A stretch of DNA of 31,994 bases, taken from Perkinsus olseni (lineage: Eukaryota > Perkinsozoa > Perkinsida). The notes under the pieces were generated by a model. That model made no database searches and had not been told where the DNA came from. It saw nothing but the letters and a program-made list of their open reading frames with translations. This document shows positions 22,158 to 31,968 of this stretch, one piece after another. The translations under genes and the position numbers were made by a program. The first letter of the stretch is position 1; the number at the start of each line of letters is the position of its first letter. The stretch lies in contig JABANN010000406.1 in assembly GCA_013115125.1 (NCBI GenBank), forward strand, positions 1 to 31,994, given 5' to 3'.

Positions 22158-22889
22158 CTAGAATGACCCTAACTCGATGGTTCCCGCTATTACCACTCCT
22201 GTCATTAGAACGACATATCCTATGCTCTGGTGGAGGTAGGGTTTGGTGACGATGCCCGGCACTCCGCCAATGGCCCAGCTGGCTACGAGTATTATGGCAA
22301 AGACGTCCGCGACGAGGGAGATGAGATACTGAAAATACGATACCAAATTTCCCCCAAATCCCACGGCTATGCAGCGACTCGCTGCCAGCGAGCAAACCAG
22401 TGGACGAGAGCCCACGGACAGGTACAAACACCTCGGTGGACCGAAGGGACAAAACGTTGAAGAAGCACTTCTGACCACCTCTCTCGGACTGCATAGCAGA
22501 CGATTCGTCACCAAAAAGCAGACTCATCATCAATTTCTTCATGCCAGCCGTCGCCAGCGACTTTGACGGCTCGAATCACGAATCGCGAGGCTGACCGAGG
22601 GCCTCCCTCAGGCGATCCGATGACCCGTACATGCGGAATGGTATGCCCTCTAGTATTCCGTGGTTGAATGCAAGCAGGCAGCAGTCCTTATTGTCGTATT
22701 GAAGGATAATAACGAATGGTGTGGTACTAAAATCAGCACTACTACCCCTTTCCGTAATGATATCCCCGATATAAAATATGGTGCCAGGGTGATGTACATG
22801 GCATCACACTGACAGAGTCTACTGAGGGTACGGCCGCCACCAAAGCAAGGGAAGAAGAATCTGAAGGAAGAAGTTACTGCCAAGAGCAA
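22158..22889 (-). CDS. Multi-exon membrane protein, unassigned
   Basis: Several minus-strand pieces look like transmembrane protein. An exon at 22808-22746 reads CDAMYITLAPYFISGISLRK and ends at GGG/GTAGT. The frame at 22542-22470 reads MKKLMMSLLFGDESSAMQSE. The frame ending at 22158 has strongly hydrophobic segments: NLVSYFQYLISLVADVFAII, LVASWAIGGVPG and IGYVVLMTGVVIAG. A transporter is possible but no family signature is visible. Exon joints between pieces are not resolved, and the first Met is unknown. Confidence 0.45.
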
Positions 22890-23028
22890 CGAGCCATTGA
22901 AAGAGACCGAGTCGCTCGATCGTGGTGGTGCAGCTTTCTTAAAGAAACCTGTTTCCCGCTGCAGCCTACGGGCTCCAATGGCATAGTGGATGGCGCCACT
23001 AGGTCCCGTACGAAAGGGAGGCTACTAT

Positions 23029-23135
23029 GCCACATGCAAAAATGAGGATACGAGAACGGTGGTCGAGCAGACTAAGCACTGAGCCTGTATCTGAGCGCTG
23101 CATCGAGGCCGAGTGGCCCCATTTTTGCATGTTCC
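23029..23135. repeat. Inverted repeat enclosing a structured segment
   Basis: ACATGCAAAAATG (within 23029-23050) and its exact inverse CATTTTTGCATGT (within 23113-23135) can pair, and pairing extends with mismatches on both sides. The enclosed 70 nt hold a smaller potential stem (AGCACTGAG / CTGAGCGCT region). It sits just downstream, on the minus strand, of the exon ending at 23157, probably in its intron. Confidence 0.7.
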
Positions 23136-23156
23136 ATAGTCCTCGCTCTCACTTAC

Positions 23157-23536
23157 GGTAGCCCGCCTAGCGACGCATCGACAGTCGACTTGTACGAGTT
23201 CAGTTGAGTTCCCCGGACGACTAAAGAGGACGTCGACGGGCATCCTTCGCTCCTTCAAATCCGTATTGTCCCCGCCCAACGGCCCTTTGAGTGTACGTGC
23301 AACCAGAATGTCCGGCGTTATCGATTTGGACACCCAGCTACGCTCTTACGACAGAACCTCTTAAGGGGGCGCTCATCCGACGACCAGGAAAGTCGCCACT
23401 CAGAACGCCAACTGTAGCTGTGAAACCTACTCACCTTCGGACCGAAGAGGTGTAGTGACACTGACGGTCTCGGAACTACGACGACGACGTTGCGTGTCGA
23501 GTAAGCAGTGGCTGCCCACTCCGCATAGCGATGCAA
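23157..23536 (-). CDS. N-terminal exons of an uncharacterised protein
   Basis: Exon 1 is 23536-23435, from ATG: MHRYAEWAATAYSTRNVVVV and ending HLFGPK, with a GTGAGTAGG donor. Exon 2 is 23342-23157, in the same phase, reading ITPDILVARTLKGPLGGDN, LKERRMPVDVLFSRPGN and VQVDCRCVARRAT, with a GTAAGTG donor at its end. The intron is 92 nt. The composition is clearly coding, but I recognise no family. Downstream exons may be those at 22.9-21.0 kb. This is the last minus-strand gene before the strand switch. Confidence 0.5.
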
Positions 23537-23770
23537 CGTATGAGATTTTATCTGGGCATGTTCAATTCTGAGACCCGGAATCGATTCTGGAAACGCATTC
23601 TACGCGTAGAGATCAATTCCCAAATCGATTCTGAGTTTCGCGTTGATCGATGAGGAGCTGTGTCCGTAACCTTCCCAACTTCGCCCCGCTCCTGGACTCA
23701 CCCCAGCAGGACTCCTCTAGGTCTCCTCGATGCTTGCGTGGCTGCTGGCATCATATATGGCACTGAAATA

Positions 23771-23888
23771 CTTATGCTTCGATAAGAGGCTACGCTAGTT
23801 GACGCTAAATCGTTGATGATGCAAAGGTAGCGATAGGTCGAAGATCGAATCTCAGACGGCTAAGGCCGTCCGGGCGTTGCGTTCTCGA
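23771..23888 (+). repeat. SINE-like tRNA-related repeat, copy A
   Basis: It aligns with 23927-24060: TTCGATAAGAGGCTACGCTAG, a GCTAAAT A-box-like site, GATCGAATCTCAGACGGC (B-box-like) and GGGCGTTGCGTTCTCGAT. It is the most diverged of the three copies. Confidence 0.65.
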
Positions 23889-23926
23889 TAAGCAGCTTGA
23901 GAAGAGCGGACACCTAACCTCACCTA

Positions 23927-24060
23927 ACCTGTTCCGATGAGAAGCTACGCTGGAGCTAAGTGGCGGATGACAGTGAGACAATCAATGGAAAATTGGATCC
24001 CAGACGACTACGCCCGGGTGTTGCGTTCTCAATCTGCCGGTCTCCTCACAGTACCACTCC
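23927..24060 (+). repeat. SINE-like tRNA-related repeat, copy B
   Basis: It closely matches the copy in the HIR intron (4165-4293). The A-box-like GCTAAGTGGCGGATG is followed about 30 nt later by a degenerate B-box position (TTGGATCCC), a tRNA-like spacing. The CCGGTCTCCTCACAG end is shared with copy C. Confidence 0.75.
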
Positions 24061-24444
24061 ATACCCAACTCGTGTCCAACACGAGGAGGCACGGACGGAC
24101 GATCATCAAAATGATACAGACTGGGCCAAACACTAAGTATCTTTCCTTAACTCTCCCTGTGCAACGCTGAACGAGAAATTTTCACCAGTGAGAGAACTTT
24201 CTTTACAGGTGTAACGTTTATCAATGGCCTTAACCAGCCAAGCAGACAGACGAACAAAGCACAGGCTACCAATCAAAAGTAAGTAGTGTAGACATGCTTG
24301 CCTACTACGGTGCGCAAGACAAAAGGTTTCCGCCCTGAGAGAGAACTTAGTTCAAATAGTAAACATCGAAGCCGCACGCGCAATTTTCGGGCGTGCGCTT
24401 TATGCAATCAAATCCTTTCCGGTGAGCATGCGTACTGTTAACGG

Positions 24445-26347
24445 ATGAAGGTTGCAACCCTTCTTAACGCAGTTTGTTTATCCGTTGGGTTTCACCCGGC
24501 CTCCCCCTCCTCGATGCATGCTGACGCTGCCAGCGCTGTTATGCCCACCCGTACTGGTGAAGGCATGAAGACTAGCGTTTACCCCTTCGCGAGTCGATCC
24601 ACTATGGCCGGCGAGTCCAGTCAGGACGACCTATCTATTTTGTCGCTGTAAGCTCGCCAATGCTCCTCCAAGCTCCCATGCCTCGTCTGTCAGGTCTCCC
24701 CGTAGTAGTGTTGTCACCAAGCCCAAGACCCCCAAGAGAGTCGAGCACGCTTTACACAGTCACGTTCTCAACGCCCACGGGGTCTCTTGGGAGGACCTCA
24801 CGGCTGACAGCTCTCAAGGGCAGACGCTCAGAGAGTCGCTCCTCGCCGGCACCTGCATCGTTTTCTTCAACGCTGGTTACCAAGGCAAGAGGTTCATCTA
24901 CGAGAAGGCGCAGGAACTGGGCGTGAAGGCCGTCATCATCGATTCGCCCTGCTCCTGGGCGGCCAGCCTCGCCTCTGAGGGTGTCATAAGTCACTTCATC
25001 GGTCTGGACATGAGCCAGGACGCCGACGCCATTTTTGAAGCGAGCATTGAAGCGCTTCGGAACTTCGAGATCACCACGGGGATTGCCATTGACGGTATCT
25101 GTACGGTTATCGAGCTGGCTGTTCCCATGGTGGCTCGCCTTACTGAAGCACTCGGCTTGCCTGGCCCCGGCCTGCATGTCGTGGAGGCTGCTAGAGATAA
25201 GTACAAGACTAGGGAAGCCCTGGAGAAGCACGGCCTACCGAGGACTACAGTAGGGACGGTTGCTCGATGTGAATCTTAGGTCGAAGCGTGGTCTTCTCAG
25301 CACGTTTTGATATCCTCGGAGGAGGAAATAGAGGCCGCTGCTGCTGTTGTTGGATATCCAGCAGTCATGAAACCTGTTTCCGGAGCCGCTTCTCTGGGCG
25401 TCAAGAAGGTGAGTGTGTGGCCTTCCACGTTCGGCGACCGTCCAACCCACCCTCAGGTAAACTCTCACGAAGAGCTTTTTTCGGTATACCGCGAGACACA
25501 GCAGCTCCTGAGTGAGCTGGTAGTCAGTTCTGGTGCGCTTGAAAGGAGGAATGAGCACAGCGACACGGTGAGGTTGGATCCCTCCGTACGATTGATACTG
25601 TTGGTTGCTCAGGACGCTGTTGCTGCTTCCGGTCGCATCTCTACCGTGGTCATGCTTGAGGAGTATCTTGACGGTCAGGAGGTTGATGTTGATGTCGTGC
25701 TGAGTCCTGGTCTGGGCTGCACATTCGCCGCTGTTACCGACAACGCTCCCACTAAAGAGCCCTATTTTTCCGAGACCTGGGGTGTCCTCCCGAGCGCCCT
25801 TCCTCGTGATCGCTGCGACGAGCTGGTGGACCTCGCCGTCAGCTCTGTGAAGGCCTTAGGGTTCGACTCGGGTGTCTTCCACGTCGAAGCCAAGTACACT
25901 TCTCGTGGCCCTCGTCTAATAGAAGTGAACGCCCGTATGGGAGGCGGGCCAGTCCATCTGTGTCACAAAGTCACCAGTGGTGTCGAGCTGAGCGTCGAAG
26001 TCATGCTCCTGGCGGTTGGTTTGCCCTCGCGCCCTTACCAAAGGAGCCTTTCGGTGATTGGGTTTGGCAACATCAACTCGCCTAAGAGCGGCACGCTGTA
26101 CAACTTCGATTTTTTGGACAAGTGGCAGAGCGTGGACGGCTGTGAAATGAAGTATTGTATCCCGATGGTCTCGCCTGGCGACCATATCGTCGGCCCGGAG
26201 GAGGGACAACCTTGCTGGGTGGTCGATTTTATGTTTGCCTGCGATTGTCCTGCCAAAGCTGCCGAGATCAGCCAATTGTTGGACGAGCAGCTGACGGAGG
26301 AAGTCGCCCGCCAGATCGATCTTCAACAGAATCATTGTCATCTATGA
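24445..26347 (+). CDS. Carnosine synthase-like ATP-grasp ligase
   Basis: Five exons: 24445-24647, 24694-25249, 25301-25408, 25457-25567 and 25613-26347, 570 residues. The start is the first Met after an in-frame stop 6 nt upstream. The last two introns (48 and 45 nt) are multiples of three without stops, so they are inferred from GTGAG donors, CAG acceptors and the better protein without them. The N-terminal 70 residues are Ser-rich and poorly conserved. The ATP-grasp domain follows: FFNAGYQGKRFIYEKAQELG in the preATP-grasp part, ARDKYKTREALEKHGL, then PAVMKPVSGAASLGVKKV (nucleotide binding), VVMLEEYLDGQEVDVDVVL, and RLIEVNARMGGGPVH near residue 430 with the metal-binding Glu and Asn. Carnosine synthase joins beta-alanine to histidine using ATP; the true substrates here may be other amino acids. 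Likely cytosolic and intact. Confidence 0.85.
25272..25290 (+). repeat. Shared intron motif, copy 3
   Basis: AATCTTAGGTCGAAGCGTG lies in the 51-nt intron 25250-25300 of the carnosine synthase-like gene, on the sense strand, 10 nt before the acceptor. Confidence 0.75.
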
Positions 26348-26604
26348 TCGCTCCCGTTACGTCTTTGCCGCTCAGAGGAGATTTTATCGGCGTCGACGTG
26401 AATGGAGCGATTAAATTTTCCCAGACATCAACTGTCGTTATATGTATGCATTCGCCATCAGTTTGTCTCATCATCGAAGTCTTCGCACGGAAGGTTCTGA
26501 GACTGGCTGCAGAGAGTCCGCCGTTCTTCTTTATGGAGGGCGCGGATCTTAGGTTGAATCGAGTTGAGTTGAAGTTGTAAGATACGTCGGATTACTTTTT
26601 GTAG
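26348..26604. other. Short intergenic interval
   Basis: No supportable gene. A copy of the shared motif (ATCTTAGGTTGAATCG, 26546-26561) lies downstream of the ligase stop codon, so the motif is not confined to introns unless an unseen exon follows. Confidence 0.5.
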
Positions 26605-29600
26605 ATGTTATTGCGGCCGTTGAGGAGAGCTGGTCGTAGATGCTTCGGCAGCAGCTCGTCCACGATGTACACGAACATGCAAGACACCACCGGAGGGTTC
26701 ATGACCAGCAGGAGGCGGCAGAAGGTTGCCGAGGAGATCGTCAAGGAGAGGGACAATCGAAGGTTGAAGGGATTGCCGGTGAGATTTCGGTCGTGTCGCG
26801 TATAGCGAAGAAGCGAAACGCTGATTGTAGAGTGAATATTGGTGGGACGACGTGAAGAAGACAATTCCGGTTGTCCGCGTACTCTGGGGTGCATGGTTCA
26901 GGCACGCGAGTCCCTGGAAGGACGTGTCTCGCGTGAGAGAATGAATCATTCTGAATGATAGAGATAAGAGATCGTTGTGGGTTTGCATCATTTTGAAAGT
27001 GCTTCACCCCGTATAGCCATCGTAGGAGAACAGTTTCCAACGATTTTGGACAGTTTCCGCATTTCTTTATACTCGAGAAATTCCATCTCGCCGGAATGTT
27101 GGGGTATCCCTGGCTGAGGCTCCTTCCGGTATTCTGGTATCCGGTCTGAGAGGACCCAGACCTCTTTCGCCTGAGCAAAGAGACAATTTCTCCTGCCCGA
27201 GATGCTTCTCCAGGAGAAAGCCTCGAGACACACAGAGGGGTTTTTTCGCGAGCTCTTCTCAATTTGTCCTTGAGTTGTCTGCTAGCGTCCGTCCCAGAGC
27301 TCACCCGCTAGCCGCCGAGTCGACTCTGTCAGGTACGAGATTTCGGGTCAATGAATCCTAGTGATCTCTGCGGAGCCTTCTCAGCAGCGGCTCGAAATAA
27401 AGTTGTCGACCGCAAGATCTGGAAATCCCTCCAGAATCGAGCGCTGTTTCTGATGAATATCATGGCGCCGGCCAACGTGGCTGTGGTGATGAACGCCTTA
27501 GCGCGGGTACAGCTGGAGAGCCTCAGCGGAGATCTCATCGCTGCTGTGACGGAGAAGGTCGCTGAGGAGAAGGAAACTTTCCAATGGAACGAACTGGGCT
27601 TACTGGTGAACGCCTATGCCCGCCTGAAGCTGGGCGATGACCCTCTCTTTCGGGTCTGCAGCGAGATAGTTACGAGTTGGCGAGGAGATGGTATGACCGA
27701 GAAGGATATCGCGCGGTTTGTTAACGCTTATGCTAAAATGGGGATACGGGATGAAAGGCTCTTCGCTGTCCTTGGAGGTGAGGGGGTGTCGCCAGGACGG
27801 GTGAGGGGGAGTGTCCCCTCAGAGCGTATCTTGCGGTGCGAGTCGACCTTTACTGAGCTGTCAATATCCAACATAGCTCATGGATACGCCAAGATAGACA
27901 TCAGAGATCTCGACGTGTACTAGGAGGGTTCATCGAGGGAGAGGGGGACTGTTGGACGACAGGTTCCGAGTGATCGGGCGGGAACTGGATGGTCGGTTGT
28001 TGGGCGAAGGGATGAAGTCGCAGCATGTTGCCAATATTTTGCACGCGTACGCAAAGCTGCAGATCTGGGACGCTCCTGTTATTTGGGATAGGCTGGTTAA
28101 ACGGCTGTTGCCGAAGATGGTGAGTATCTTAGGTTGAAGCGGGGTAGATACGGAAGAGGTTAGGTGGGAGAACTGCTTGTTTCAGCTTGCGGCTCATGAG
28201 TTTAGCCCGTTGGAAGTATCAGCCGTAGCTGGGGCGTTGAGGTAGGTGGTCGCGGGTTCGATCCCTGGTGAGGGGATTTCTCTTGTTCAGCAAAGCAGTC
28301 GCAGCGCCGGTGAACAGCTCCTCAGAGTCTCAAATTGACTGCCGTACGATCCTTCCGCCGATGGCCGCCACCGCCCTCGTCAATCTAAAGAACTACCAGC
28401 CACATGAGATCGCTAATGTAGGAAACGGCGTTAAAAACACCCCTACTGGGAATCGATCCGGGGACCTCTCTCTTCAACCGTGAAATCACAGTCGGCATCG
28501 TCAATGATATGAGCAACTCAGTAGTGGGCTCCTGAGTTTGCTGCTGAGGACGAGGGTGAACGGTAGGCCGTAGAGGACTTCTAGCCTGCCCATAGCCCTG
28601 AGCGAGGCCGAGCCTCTCCCGGGAAAATAATAGTACTCGACTATCATTACCATTGGGGGGAGATGGATGAGTTAACCATCACTCCGCGAACATGCGCCTG
28701 CCGTCAAAATCTGCGGCGTGTAACGCCAGTGGACCATTACTGATATTAATAACGTACTACGTGTTGCAGTAATTCTATTACTAACGTATTAGTAACGTAC
28801 AGATACACGTACGGGGTTAACCTTAATGACGTACGTATGCAATGTGGACAATCCGCAATGGTAGATCACTCAAGCCTAGCACTAGCGTCGCCACAACAGC
28901 ATGATTTTAGTATTACGGGCTCTCATTTCGATCATCGCTCGAGGAAGAGGTGATTCCGGCAGGGTGCAGGCGGATGATGGTGCTTTTGAACAGGTCCTGC
29001 ACGCCCTCTCCACCATTCATCAGCACACTACTACCCCCTACTGCCACTCGGAAAGTGAACTCTGGTCGGAGGCGATACCGGAGATGATAATCGATCGAAG
29101 TTCGGCCTTCCAGTCGCAAAGCCTGTCCATGGTGACTCGATCAGAATCTTTGCTGTGCGCGAAGGTATCTTCCAAGATACTCTGTGCATTTGGTCGGGTT
29201 GGACGAGCTATTCCTCGACGATCTTTGACTATTATCGAAGAGAGGCTGATGAAGGCCATGGGGGACAGTGAGAGTGATAATGATACTCCGGTGAGTCTCA
29301 AGGGAGCTTCACTTCCGCTATGCACTTTACGTGTTTTTGGGGGTAATGATTATGGTGGCTCTTTGCGGAGGGGAAGAGTTAGTCAGAGCTGAGTGGAAGA
29401 TATACGACGACGCGAAGATGGTGCTCTCCTGAGAGCCCGGGCGTAGCCGCGATGGCGATGGCATCTTCCGCTGGGAAACACCTTGGCCTGCCATCTCAGA
29501 ACTTGGTGAACCAACTGTACGCCCTTGGCCGTCTGGGGCTGTCGAACTCGCCTCTTGTTGGGGCAATCTGCGAGGCTATCGACAGAGGGCCCCCTCTGAA

Positions 29601-31683
29601 GGAGGAGGGCTTGATGGTTAACACCTACTATGCTCTGGCCAAGCTGCACGATGGGTCGGAAAATGGACCGCTGATGGTGAGAGGCTCGGCGGCTTTTGTG
29701 AGATCCCAGGGTCGACCTTAGATACTTCTCCGCCGTATCACCAATCAGTTCACTCTGAACGGCCAGAATTATCAATTTAGTCCTCAGCACATAGCCAATA
29801 TCTTGCACGCATCTTGCGATCTTGCCAATTCCCTAACGCAGCCTTTCACGCACATCATAGCGGGTCGGATACCGGAGCATTGGGAGGCCTTCACGCCACA
29901 GCTCTTCGGGTCGGCGCTCCTGTCCTGCGCAAAATTAAAGATACGCTCGAATGAGCTGTGGAAGGACCTTCGAGAGGTCAGTCGGAAAATGATGATACAC
30001 TCGGACTGCCGGTCGGACCGCGACATCGCCGTCGCCCTGGCTGCGACTGGTATGTCCGATCGTGAGTTCTGGGAGGTGGCAGTAGGCAAGCAACGGTCGA
30101 GGATCAGAGAGCTTCCCTTGCCCGTCCTCACGACTTTCCTCTATTCGGCCACTTATGCTGGGTATGTTGATCTTGACTACATAGCTGACCTCAGCTCGGA
30201 GGTTATGCGGCGATCTCAGAATATTCCCTTCCAAGTGGTGGAGGGGATTGGTGGGCTGATGGGCAGCTCTGTCGGGGCAGAGAGGCTGAGCTCAGTGGCG
30301 CCCTGGGACGTGGTACCGGTCACGTTGAAGGAAACTACCTTGGCGAGCCCACTGGATGCGGCTGCAGTGGCGACTTACTTTGAAGCGTCTCCGATGGGGG
30401 CCTCTGGGAATGCATTCGCCCATGTACTGAGACTGTTGCAGAGGGCAGCGCCCGAGCTGGGCAGGGAAGAGCTGTTGCTGGCCTTGGAATGCTGGGCTCG
30501 GGTGGAGGAAGAGGATCTGATGGAGCCTCTAGTGTATGCAATGGAGAAAATGATAATCGATCAGCCGATCGATTTGCTCACACTGGCGAAGTCGTCTAAA
30601 TATCTGGGCCCAGGCCAGCGTCGTGGACTGTCTCGAGCGACCGCAACCGCCCTCGAGGACCTCGGAGGGCTCCCACCTACGGCCGTCATCGCGTGCTCGG
30701 CTATCCTGTTGCCTCAAGTTGATCTCTCCTGCCGTGCAAGGATCTTCGAGAGCCTCCCGAGCGCTCTCGTCGGCAATGATATCCCCATCGGGCCCGTCCT
30801 GCGGCTGTGTCGATCTGTCTGTGATTTGCAGCCGGCCGTGGGCAACTCAGTGGCGGGGGCAGCGGAGTTGGGCCGAACATTGCGCAGTAGAATGGTTGGC
30901 AATACCACACCATCCGCTATTCTTAGTGCTGCCATGATACTTACCGGAGAGATCGGGGCTGAACGGGGAAGCTGTGCATTGGAGTTTGGTGATGTTGCCG
31001 ATGTATGTCGGCTGTTGGAGGCTTGCAACGAGCTGGCGAGGGTGAGCACTGATGGGCTCGTCCGGAGGTAGGCCGGAATGGCTGTCAGCTGACTTGTGCT
31101 TACTCGAAAGTGCTGTTTTGAAACACCTTTCACTGTCATCAGCCATTTTAACTTTCCTCAGTTGCGTGTCCTATGCTCCATCCACAGGGTCAGTGATCGT
31201 AGCTGGAGTAAGAACCTCAGTGGATCCCTTCGCCAGGCCTGGGCCCTTCAGGACTTCACTCTGGCCAGTCGATATCTCCGAGCTGCAGGAGAGGCGTTGT
31301 CAAGATCGGCCAGCGTAGTGGATACGACCATCGACCTCACGGTGCTTCAGGAGGTAGGAAGATTCCTCGTCGCTCTCCGGCTCAGCTCGGGTTGGCTCAG
31401 GTGATGGTCCGGAAGTCCCCGCCATTGCACTGTTGCGTCAGCGCCCTGCTTTTCTGCGTTGCGAGGCTTGAGACGGTCGACCGGTTTGACGGAGGCGACT
31501 ATGATACACTGGTCGGCATCAGTCTCGGGCCGTCCCTGTCTAGCGTTGGTCCTTCAGACTAGTGCAATCGCGGAGCTGCTCGATCGCTTGTCGCGGTACA
31601 AAGGTCAGCTCTCGTCGGAAACAGATGCGAAGATACTCAAGCGGTGTGTTGAGGCATTGAAGGTTGAACACAGGGAGTGGTAG
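26605..31683 (+). CDS. Helical-repeat protein of RAP/FASTK/OPR type, probably mitochondrial
   Basis: Exons in consistent phase: 27333-27777, 27823-27916, 27963-28119, 28186-28241, 28291-28417, 28970-29290, about 29383 (or 29500)-29676, 29722-31067, 31188-31353, 31386-31511 and 31558-31683 (TAG). A first exon 26605-26778 (MLLRPLRRAGRRCFGSSSST, presequence-like) joins in phase 0 across a 554-nt gap, but this joint is uncertain; extra exons may lie in it. The protein is about 1,100 residues. Repeats of roughly 35-40 residues carry a signature of alternating helices: NVAVVMNALARVQ, ELGLLVNAYARLKL, DIARFVNAYAKMGI, HVANILHAYAKLQI, NLVNQLYALGRLGL, HIANILHASCDLA. Such arrays bind organellar RNA in FASTK, RAP and OPR proteins. 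No C-terminal RAP domain is seen, so the family is not settled. The role in RNA processing or stability is inferred. Confidence 0.65.
28124..28141 (+). repeat. Shared intron motif, copy 4
   Basis: GTATCTTAGGTTGAAGCGG directly follows the GTGA of the 5' splice site of intron 28120-28185 in the helical-repeat gene, on the sense strand. Confidence 0.75.
28432..28492 (-). repeat. tRNA-like element in a large intron
   Basis: Minus-strand sequence has AGGTCCCCGGATCGATTCCCA, related to the B-box element at 8334-8402, and runs into GTTTTTAA. It lies in the 552-nt intron 28418-28969 of the helical-repeat gene, antisense to it. It does not fold as a complete tRNA. A third B-box-like site (GGTTCGATCCC, sense) is in the neighbouring intron at 28256-28266. 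Confidence 0.5.
28741..28860. other. ACGTA/CGTAC-rich stretch in the large intron
   Basis: Words such as AACGTACTACG, ACGTATTAGTAACGTAC and GACGTACGTATG recur. The composition resembles the intergenic block at 7441-7640. It is part of intron 28418-28969. Confidence 0.5.
29708..29726 (-). repeat. Shared intron motif, diverged copy 5
   Basis: The minus strand reads GTATCTAAGGTCGACCC, one change from the core. It overlaps the 3' splice site of intron 29677-29721 in the helical-repeat gene, antisense to the gene. Confidence 0.4.
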
Positions 31684-31893
31684 GCCCATCGGCTGCTACA
31701 AGAATCGATCGCCCCCTGCCAGGTATGAGGAAACGATACCGGTGTCTGTGCGGGCAGGGTTGGACACTATAAGACTGATAGTCCAAGTTTGATGTGTCAG
31801 TTGGCTCGATCAGGGCTCTTCAGTGTGGGTGAATTAATGGGCATACTCTAGCCGTTTCAGCAACCGTTTCCGTTGCAATAGTAGTGACTTTAG
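31684..31893. other. Region downstream of the helical-repeat gene
   Basis: No supportable gene. It presumably contains the 3' end of the helical-repeat transcript. Confidence 0.5.
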
Positions 31894-31968
31894 TTGGTGA
31901 AGTTTTGGTATGTACGAGTTGGTGAAGTTTTGGTATGTACGAGTTGGTGGAGTGTTGGTATGTACCGA
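31894..31968 (+). repeat. Minisatellite, three 25-bp units
   Basis: Units start at 31894, 31919 and 31944. The first two are identical and the third has a few changes. The unit begins TTGGTGAAGTTTTGGTATG. The array ends 26 bases before the window end. Confidence 0.95.

Larger units (their letters stand above)
23537..24444. other. Divergent intergenic region at the strand switch
   Basis: This is the only clear head-to-head interval in the window, between the minus gene starting at 23536 and the carnosine synthase-like gene starting at 24445. It contains two copies of a SINE-like repeat, a doubled CACCTAACCT word (about 23911-23930), AGAATCGATT words repeated near 23580 and 23632, and the palindrome CTACGCGTAG at 23600-23609. 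No gene is supported. Confidence 0.6.

Noticed and set aside
24660-24926. Plus-strand 88-codon frame in the ligase gene
   Set aside because: It is an out-of-frame shadow of exon 24694-25249, which carries the conserved preATP-grasp sequence.
26741-27304. Minus-strand open frame of 187 codons between the ligase and the helical-repeat gene
   Set aside because: The first part (MSSGTDASRQLKDKLRRARE) reads like protein, but the frame runs antisense across the presequence-like exon and the intron of the plus-strand gene. The rest lacks any domain. It stays possible as a nested gene, but I could not support it.
28256-28266. B-box-like GGTTCGATCCC suggesting a tRNA gene
   Set aside because: No acceptor stem or anticodon arm can be drawn, and the upstream half is a well-supported exon ending at 28241.
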